DNA of 19,940 nucleotides from Oceanospirillaceae bacterium UBA7410 (GTDB lineage Bacteria > Pseudomonadota > Gammaproteobacteria > Pseudomonadales > Balneatricaceae). The notes below the pieces were generated by a model. That model did no database searches. It worked only from the letters and a program-made list of their open reading frames with translations, and was not told the DNA's origin. Both the position numbers and the translations under genes were made by a program. This document shows, piece after piece, positions 15,022-19,940 of this stretch. The stretch covers positions 1 through 19,940 of the forward strand of contig DKMQ01000046.1 of the NCBI GenBank assembly GCA_002470565.1, read 5' to 3'. Position 1 is the stretch's first letter; every line of letters starts with the position of its first letter.

Positions 15022-16968
15022 GTGGAAATATTTGATTATATTGGGGCTATATTCAGCGTCAGTAACCTTACAGTATTGATTCTAGCCACAGCTGGGGGGT
15101 TGATTCTAGGGGCCTTGCCAGGCTTAAGCCCCACAATGGCTGTTGCACTTCTGATTCCATTTACCTTTCAAATGGATGCGGCTACAGGCTTAGTGCTTTT
15201 GGGCGCTGTATATACTGCAACCGTTGCAGGTGGAGCGATCAGCGGCATTTTAGTTAATATTCCCGGAGCCCCTGCAAATATTGCTACGGTATTAGATGGC
15301 CACCCCATGGCTAAAAAAGGTAAAGCAACCCAAGCGCTCCATTTTTGTTTTATTAGTTCTTTTGTTGGCGGCATTATTGGTGTGTTGGTGTTGATATTCT
15401 TTACGCCCCCCTTGGCTAAGTTAGCACTTCGATTTGGACCTTCAGAAATGTTTTGGATGGCCATTGTGGGTGTCACAGTCATAGGCACTTTAGGCTCCAA
15501 GTCAGTGGTAAAAGGGCTGTTCTCTGGGGTGTTAGGATTATGGATTTCAACCATAGGCATCAGCCCGATATTTGGAGAATCACGCTTTGTATTTACCGAT
15601 CACCTTACTGGAGGGGTGCATATCGTTGTGGCCTTGATTGGTCTATTTGCTGTGCCTCAAATCTACCAACTTTTGGTGACCAGTAGGCAAAAATCTAGTG
15701 GAGGTTTATTTGCCACTGAAAAAACCTCGTTATTATCATCTATTCGATACAATTTAAGCCGCTTTAAAGCCTTAACTATTGGCACTCTTTCTGGAGTGAT
15801 CGTAGGTATTATTCCTGGTGCTGGTGGGCAGATAGCAGGTTTGGTTGCCTATGATCAAGTTAGAAAGTTTAGTCCAGATGCTAGCAAGTTTGGCCACGGT
15901 GAACCCGATGGCGTTATTGCGGCAGAGTCGGCTAATAATGCAATGGTTGGCCCCTCATTGGTACCTTTGCTAACCCTAGGTATTCCAGGTAGTCCAACAG
16001 CAGCGGTATTATTAGGTGGCCTGCTGATTAATGGTTTGTTTCCAGGCCCTGATTTATTTACGGTGCATGCACAAGTGACTTGGACTTTTATTGGGTCATT
16101 ACTAGTAGCGCAAGTATTTATGCTTATTATTGGCTTAGCTTTGAGCCGCAGTAGTAGTTACTGGGTGATGCGTGTTCCGTCTCAATATATGGCGGCAGCA
16201 GTGACTGTGCTTGCTGTGTTTGGCACCTATAGTATTCAAAATAGTTATTCTGATGTAGTGCTGATGTTAGTGCTTGGTAGCTTGATGTATGTCCTCAACA
16301 AATATGGCTTTAGTGCAGCACCTATAGTGCTGGGCATTATATTAGGCCCTATCGCAGAAGATAATTTTTCCATGGGCAAAATGATTGCTGATGTGGGAGA
16401 TGGCGCACTACCTTACTTTTTGACAGGTTCGGTAAACCTAGTGCTTATATTTGTATGTGTAGTCTCCATTGGCTACAGCGTTTGGGTAGAAATAAAGCAA
16501 CGCAGGCAGGTGGCTCCAGGTATGAAGCGCTCAGCCCCAGGCACACGAGTGGCTGCCATTGGTGCATTTATAGCTTCGTTGGTGGTGTGGGGCATGGTGA
16601 TGTCTGCTGATGGCAGCCAAGCCTACGACTTCCCATTTTTACTGGCCGTGTTGATGTTTGCGTTTGCCGCTATATTGTTAATTGATGCACTGCGCATGTG
16701 GGCACGCCAAAAATCAGGCCCAGGCCTAGTGGAGTGGTCAGACCTTGGCATGGGCATCGCAGTGATTGTGGGTTACTTGTTGATCATGCAAACTTCAGGC
16801 TTTTACTTAGCGTCTTGGATTGCTTTTTCAGCTATTGTTTTATTTTATACAACGGATATAAATCGACAAAAAACCACCCGAATAGTGTTGGTTTCCCTAG
16901 GGTTTATGACCGCCATTTATGTGCTCTTTAGCCTTTCTCTAAGAGTTATAACACCAGGTTTTTTCTAA
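15022..16968 (+). CDS. Tripartite tricarboxylate-type transporter permease, fused TctA-TctB
   Basis: This 648-residue inner-membrane protein combines the large and small permeases of a TTT transporter, which are usually separate. Residues 1 to about 490 are TctA: GLILGALPGLSPTMAVALLI (26-45), IPGAPANIATVLDGHPMAKKG (80-100), IIPGAGGQIAG (263-273) and LGIPGSPTAAVLLGG (319-333) are conserved TctA stretches. After a basic linker (490-510), residues 510-645 have four hydrophobic segments and the TctB pattern, including GYLLIMQTSGFYLAS. Such carriers move small carboxylates with cations, using a periplasmic binding protein, which the next gene supplies. The start is GTG at 15022; AGAGGA six bases upstream decides it. 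No frameshift is needed at the junction, so the fusion is real in this sequence. The downstream genes suggest sulfoacetate or another short acid as cargo. Confidence 0.9.
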   Translation: MEIFDYIGAIFSVSNLTVLILATAGGLILGALPGLSPTMAVALLIPFTFQMDAATGLVLLGAVYTATVAGGAISGILVNIPGAPANIATVLDGHPMAKKGKATQALHFCFISSFVGGIIGVLVLIFFTPPLAKLALRFGPSEMFWMAIVGVTVIGTLGSKSVVKGLFSGVLGLWISTIGISPIFGESRFVFTDHLTGGVHIVVALIGLFAVPQIYQLLVTSRQKSSGGLFATEKTSLLSSIRYNLSRFKALTIGTLSGVIVGIIPGAGGQIAGLVAYDQVRKFSPDASKFGHGEPDGVIAAESANNAMVGPSLVPLLTLGIPGSPTAAVLLGGLLINGLFPGPDLFTVHAQVTWTFIGSLLVAQVFMLIIGLALSRSSSYWVMRVPSQYMAAAVTVLAVFGTYSIQNSYSDVVLMLVLGSLMYVLNKYGFSAAPIVLGIILGPIAEDNFSMGKMIADVGDGALPYFLTGSVNLVLIFVCVVSIGYSVWVEIKQRRQVAPGMKRSAPGTRVAAIGAFIASLVVWGMVMSADGSQAYDFPFLLAVLMFAFAAILLIDALRMWARQKSGPGLVEWSDLGMGIAVIVGYLLIMQTSGFYLASWIAFSAIVLFYTTDINRQKTTRIVLVSLGFMTAIYVLFSLSLRVITPGFF

Positions 16969-16972
16969 ACGA

Positions 16973-17030
16973 TTCGCACTATTTGGATGGTCCATATAAT
17001 GCATAAAAACGCTACTCACATCACATGAGT
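16973..17030 (+). promoter_or_regulatory. Second promoter and operator-like site before the binding-protein gene
   Basis: TATAAT (16995-17000) is a perfect -10 box with TTCGCA (16973-16978) 16 bases upstream as a fair -35. Just past the predicted start lies ACTCACATCACATGAGT (17014-17030), whose ends ACTCA/TGAGT match the palindrome at 14908-14923, with ATGAGTT fully shared. It may be a second site of the same GntR regulator, giving extra binding-protein mRNA. Confidence 0.5.
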
Positions 17031-17055
17031 TGGCTAATAATAAAAGGTAACTACC

Positions 17056-18030
17056 ATGATACTAAAAAAAATAAAATCATCTATTCTTATAGCTGCAGTC
17101 ACCACCGTATTGTTGGCGCCCAGCGCTACAGTATTAGCTGCTGATTTCCCTAATGCTCCCATTCAGGTAGCTGTTGCTTATGGCCCAGGTGGTGCAACAG
17201 ACTTCCAAGCCCGTATTGCTACGATGATGGCTGGCAATGAAAAATATCTTAATATGCCAATGGTTATTTTTAACAAGCCAGGAGCAGGTGGCCAAAAAGG
17301 CTGGAACTGGTATGCCAGTAGTGCCAGTCAAGATGGACATCAGCTTGCAGCATATAACGTGCCACACTTTATTGCGCAATCACTTAAGTTTGACACCTCC
17401 TACAATATTAACAATCTAGAGCCCATCGCCAACTGGGGTGCAGACCCAGCTGTGCTTATTGTGCCAGCAGATAGCCCATTTAACTCAGCTACAGAGCTTG
17501 TGGCGTGGGCAAAAGCCAACCCAGGCAAGCTTACAGTCAGTGGTGCAGGTTTGTACGTAGGACATCACATTGCTGGATTACAGCTAGACAAAGCAGCCAA
17601 CATTAGCACTCAGTACATTCCTGCTGGTGGCGGTGTGCCTGCAATGAAGATGGTGTTAGGTAGTCAAGTAATGGCTGGTTTTAACAACCTTAGTGATGCT
17701 TTTCGTCAAGGTGATCGTATTAAAATTCTTGCGGTAGCTGATAATCAGCGCGAAGAGACTTTTTTGCCAAACGTGCCTACGTTTAAAGAGCAAGGCATTG
17801 ATATTGATGACTCGAGTGTAAACTTCAGAGGCATTATGGCTCGCACGGGCACACCACCTGAAGTGATAGATTTCCTTGCAGAACGAGTGCATGCAATGTT
17901 CCAAGACGCAAAAGTGGCTGGTAAAATGAAAGCAGGTGGTTCACCTATGCGCATTATGACCCGTGCTCAAGTGCAAAACATGTGGGCTGAGCGTCAAGTT
18001 TACTTAGACGGACTATTAGCAGATCTATAA
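17056..18030 (+). CDS. TctC/Bug-family periplasmic solute-binding protein
   Basis: This 324-residue protein is the extracytoplasmic binding component of the TTT transporter. Residues 1-28 form a signal peptide with lysines at 4-7 and a hydrophobic stretch, cleaved near VLA/AD. The mature protein starts with FPNAPIQVAVAYGPGGATDFQAR, the family opening whose GPGG loop holds the ligand carboxylate. NKPGAGGQKGWNWYA, IVPADSPFNSATELVAWAKANPGKL and VPTFKEQGID are further family stretches. AAAAGGTAACTACC supplies the ribosome site. It is 87 bases after the permease gene, with its own likely promoter, and is followed by a strong hairpin terminator. High binding-protein expression would follow. The ligand is unknown; the downstream enzymes favour sulfoacetate or a similar C2-C3 acid. 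Confidence 0.92.
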   Translation: MILKKIKSSILIAAVTTVLLAPSATVLAADFPNAPIQVAVAYGPGGATDFQARIATMMAGNEKYLNMPMVIFNKPGAGGQKGWNWYASSASQDGHQLAAYNVPHFIAQSLKFDTSYNINNLEPIANWGADPAVLIVPADSPFNSATELVAWAKANPGKLTVSGAGLYVGHHIAGLQLDKAANISTQYIPAGGGVPAMKMVLGSQVMAGFNNLSDAFRQGDRIKILAVADNQREETFLPNVPTFKEQGIDIDDSSVNFRGIMARTGTPPEVIDFLAERVHAMFQDAKVAGKMKAGGSPMRIMTRAQVQNMWAERQVYLDGLLADL

Positions 18031-18045
18031 TCTTCGTTAAGTAAT

Positions 18046-18089
18046 GAGTACAACTGCATAGACCGGGTCTTTTCAGTTGTACTCTTTTT
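18046..18089 (+). terminator. Rho-independent terminator inside the operon
   Basis: GAGTACAACTG (18046-18056) and CAGTTGTACTC (18074-18084) form a perfect 11-base-pair stem, followed at once by TTTTT (18085-18089). The 17-base loop contains AGAC-CGG-GTCT, which extends the hairpin. It lies between the binding-protein gene and the dehydrogenase gene, so it would lower or separate expression of the downstream enzymes. No convincing promoter was found in the 45 bases after it. Confidence 0.85.
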
Positions 18090-18134
18090 CCAACTCAACC
18101 CTATCGTAAATAATACTTTGACATGGAGATTTAA

Positions 18135-19541
18135 ATGTCACAGATGGACGCTCATAGTCAAGTAGCTCAGTTAATACAGCAAGCTAATCAAGCTCAAAAA
18201 ACGCTTGAAGCTTATGATCAAGCTGCAGTGGATGAACTAGTGACAGCCGCTGCTTGGGCATTGGTTAACCCCGAAAACAACCAAAAACTATCTCAACTTG
18301 CCGTAGCCGAAACAGGCTTGGGTAAGGTATCAGACAAAATTACTAAAAATCACCGTAAAACCTTGGGTTTGTTACGAGACATGAAGGGTGCCAAAACAGT
18401 AGGTGTCATTAAACGTGACACCCAAATGGGCATTGTAGAAATTGCTAGGCCTGTGGGAATTGTAGGGGCTATAGTACCTTCCACCAACCCCGTTGCCACA
18501 CCGATGAACATGATATTGAATGCGCTTAAATGCCGCAACGCGATTATTTTATCGCCTTCACCCAAAGGTCAGCCAAGTTGTAACCGGTTGATTGAACTCA
18601 TTTATCTTGAGTTGGATCGCATAGGTGCCCCACGTCACTTAGTGCAAGCCTTACCGACTCCAGTTAGTAAAGATTTGAGCATGGAGTTGCTCAAACAAGT
18701 AGATCTTGTAGTGGTTACTGGATCTCAAAATAACGTTAGGGCAGCTTACACATGCGGTACTCCAGCGTTTGGCGTGGGGGCTGGTAACGTTACAAGCTTA
18801 GTTGATGAAACTGCCGATCTTTCATCTGCTGCAAATAAAATAAAGGCATCTAAAACATTTGATAACGCCACAAGCTGCTCTTCAGAGAACAGTGTGATTA
18901 TCGTTGAAGAAGTTTACAAAGACATGTTAGAGGCACTGCATTTAGTAAATGCATGTTTGCTAAACGCCAAAGAAACGGCAGCTTTAAAAGCAGCGCTATG
19001 GCACAACGGTCATTTAAATGCAGCCATGCTTGCTAAGCCTGTAAGTGTGATGTGTGAGCTAGCAGGCATCACTCGCCAAGCAGCGTGTGATGCTGATTTT
19101 CTCATGGTGGAAGAAACAGGAGCAGGAGCTGAGTTTCCTTTTTCTGGTGAAAAAATGGCACTTGTGCTTGCTGTATATCGTGCTAAACACTTTGAAGATG
19201 CACAACACATTGCTAGCGAAATTTTAAACTACCAAGGTAAAGGCCATTCTTTAAGCCTGCACAGTGAATCGGTTGAGCGAGCAGAAATGCTAGGGCTAAA
19301 AATGCCCGTATGTCGAGTGATCGTAAACCAAGCCCACTGTTTTGCTACTGGCGGCAGCTTCGATAACGGCCTGCCTTTTTCTTTGTCCATGGGCTGTGGC
19401 ACTTGGGGAGGCAATGTGACAGATCAAAATGTGCACTACCGACACTTTATGAACGTGACTCAAATAGTAACCACTATTGCACCCAGAGAAGTATCGGTTG
19501 ATGATATGTTTGCTGATTACCATCTCAGGTATCTGTCATGA
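18135..19541 (+). CDS. sauS: CoA-acylating sulfoacetaldehyde dehydrogenase-type enzyme (SauS-like)
   Basis: This 468-residue aldehyde dehydrogenase is of the CoA-acylating class, which interconverts an acyl-CoA and its aldehyde with NAD(P)H. Markers are ARPVGIVGAIVPSTNPVATP (104-123), SPSPKG (140-145), VVVTGSQNNVRAAY (192-205), GVGAGNV (213-219) and the catalytic Cys248 in SKTFDNATSCSSENS. The C-terminus contains CFATGGSFDNGLPFSLSMGCGTWGGN and NVHYRHFMN. These match acylating sulfoacetaldehyde dehydrogenases such as SauS of Cupriavidus necator, which turns sulfoacetyl-CoA into sulfoacetaldehyde. Succinyl-CoA or other short acyl-CoA reductases are related alternatives. GGAG six bases before the ATG is a good ribosome site. 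Its stop overlaps by four bases the start of an acyl-CoA ligase, the partner expected for SauS (SauT). Sulfoacetaldehyde acetyltransferase (Xsc), the usual next enzyme, is not in the window. Confidence 0.8.
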   Translation: MSQMDAHSQVAQLIQQANQAQKTLEAYDQAAVDELVTAAAWALVNPENNQKLSQLAVAETGLGKVSDKITKNHRKTLGLLRDMKGAKTVGVIKRDTQMGIVEIARPVGIVGAIVPSTNPVATPMNMILNALKCRNAIILSPSPKGQPSCNRLIELIYLELDRIGAPRHLVQALPTPVSKDLSMELLKQVDLVVVTGSQNNVRAAYTCGTPAFGVGAGNVTSLVDETADLSSAANKIKASKTFDNATSCSSENSVIIVEEVYKDMLEALHLVNACLLNAKETAALKAALWHNGHLNAAMLAKPVSVMCELAGITRQAACDADFLMVEETGAGAEFPFSGEKMALVLAVYRAKHFEDAQHIASEILNYQGKGHSLSLHSESVERAEMLGLKMPVCRVIVNQAHCFATGGSFDNGLPFSLSMGCGTWGGNVTDQNVHYRHFMNVTQIVTTIAPREVSVDDMFADYHLRYLS

Positions 19542-19940
19542 GCTTACAAAACTACATCCCGCCTGCAGATACAGTTAAAGCCCTGATACAACAACATGCT
19601 CGCTTACAGCCCAATAATATTTATGCACTATTTCCAGAGACACAAAGCGCATTAACGTATCAGGACTTGGAGCAAGAAATACTAGAATATGCTGCGCAAT
19701 TTAATGCGTTAGGGCTAGTGCAAGGCGATACTATTTCGTTCATGATGGGCAACGGTAAAACAGCCTTAATGTTGTTTTTAAGCGCCTTGTATACCGGCCT
19801 TATCATTTCTCCGCTAAACCCTGCAGCTGGGCCAGACCAGATAGCTTATGTGTTACAACATTCAGACACCAAAGTAGTGTTTGTATCCCTAGCGTCCAAG
19901 CCTGTGATACTCGCTTTAGAAGACAATTTGCCCAAACAAA
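19538..19940 (+). CDS. sauT: AMP-forming acyl-CoA ligase, N-terminal part (SauT-like), cut by window end
   Basis: The frame opens with ATG overlapping the dehydrogenase stop (ATGA) and stays open for 134 codons to the window end. The visible part is the N-terminal subdomain of AMP-dependent synthetases: ALTYQDLEQEI, GDTISFMMGNG, LFLSALYTGLIISPLNPAAG, and IAYVLQHSDTKVVFVS correspond to the early conserved helices and strands of the family (total usually 500-550 residues). The ATP-binding motif lies beyond the end, so catalytic competence cannot be judged. Next to a SauS-type dehydrogenase it is most likely sulfoacetate-CoA ligase, activating the imported acid to its CoA thioester for reduction. 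The substrate assignment comes from neighbours, not from residues seen here. Confidence 0.8.
   Translation, partial: MSLQNYIPPADTVKALIQQHARLQPNNIYALFPETQSALTYQDLEQEILEYAAQFNALGLVQGDTISFMMGNGKTALMLFLSALYTGLIISPLNPAAGPDQIAYVLQHSDTKVVFVSLASKPVILALEDNLPKQ

Noticed and set aside
14984..15079. Small 31-codon frame starting ATG-GTG-GTG and overlapping the permease start
   Set aside because: It has no ribosome site of its own, its peptide is not recognisable, and the strong AGAGGA fits the GTG at 15022.
15168..15560. 130-codon open frame on the minus strand inside the permease gene
   Set aside because: It is antisense to a well-conserved TctA region, has no family resemblance, and is a by-product of codon use there.
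18118..18123. Perfect TTGACA just before the dehydrogenase gene
   Set aside because: The matching -10 position falls inside the coding sequence and holds no TATAAT-like hexamer, so it cannot drive this gene.
1..19940. Signs of mobile elements or recent transfer
   Set aside because: No transposase, integrase, tRNA border or terminal repeats were seen, and base use looks even across the window by eye.

Overview
The window reads as chromosomal DNA of a marine-type gammaproteobacterium. It is fairly AT-rich by eye, genes are tightly packed with ATGA/GTGA overlaps, and it carries a Pseudomonas-like GltR/GltS-GtsABCD glucose import locus beside genes for betaine-like and organosulfur compounds. 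The taxonomic guess (Oceanospirillales/Pseudomonadales-like) rests on gene content only. No rRNA, tRNA, CRISPR array, insertion sequence or phage gene was seen.

Layout. (1) 37-1671: a sulfatase / phosphonate monoester hydrolase-type enzyme. (2) 1698-3945, minus strand: a GlxA-family regulator followed by an IadA-type isoaspartyl dipeptidase. (3) 4109-6782, plus strand, divergent from the regulator: a non-pyrrolysine MttB-family methyltransferase and a threonine-aldolase-type PLP enzyme. The intergenic region holds three helically phased direct repeats. This looks like a regulated quaternary-amine catabolic module. (4) 6980-13446: response regulator, sensor kinase, then a complete ABC sugar importer (binding protein, two permeases, ATPase). 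A cluster of GTCAC/GTGAC motifs lies before the binding-protein gene and a long inverted repeat follows it. (5) 13443-14800, minus strand: a HutC-type GntR regulator followed by a small cupin of the DMSP-lyase (DddL/DddQ-like) family. The cupin gene runs head-on into the ATPase gene with a 4-base overlap. (6) 15022-19940, plus strand, divergent from the GntR gene: a fused TctA-TctB permease, a TctC-type periplasmic binding protein, a CoA-acylating aldehyde dehydrogenase of the sulfoacetaldehyde dehydrogenase (SauS) type, and the start of an AMP-forming acyl-CoA ligase (SauT-like) cut by the window end.

The most interesting unit is parts 5-6. A GntR regulator, a DMSP-lyase-like cupin, a tripartite tricarboxylate-type transporter, an acyl-CoA ligase and an acyl-CoA-reducing dehydrogenase share one control region. 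Inverted ACTCA/TGAGT sites lie in the promoter before the permease gene and again before the binding-protein gene. Known families suggest import of a small acid such as sulfoacetate, activation to its CoA thioester and reduction to the aldehyde. The role of the cupin in that scheme is unexplained and may point to an undescribed organosulfur route. The second candidate is part 3, where an MttB homologue has no corrinoid-protein gene beside it but is paired with an aldolase.
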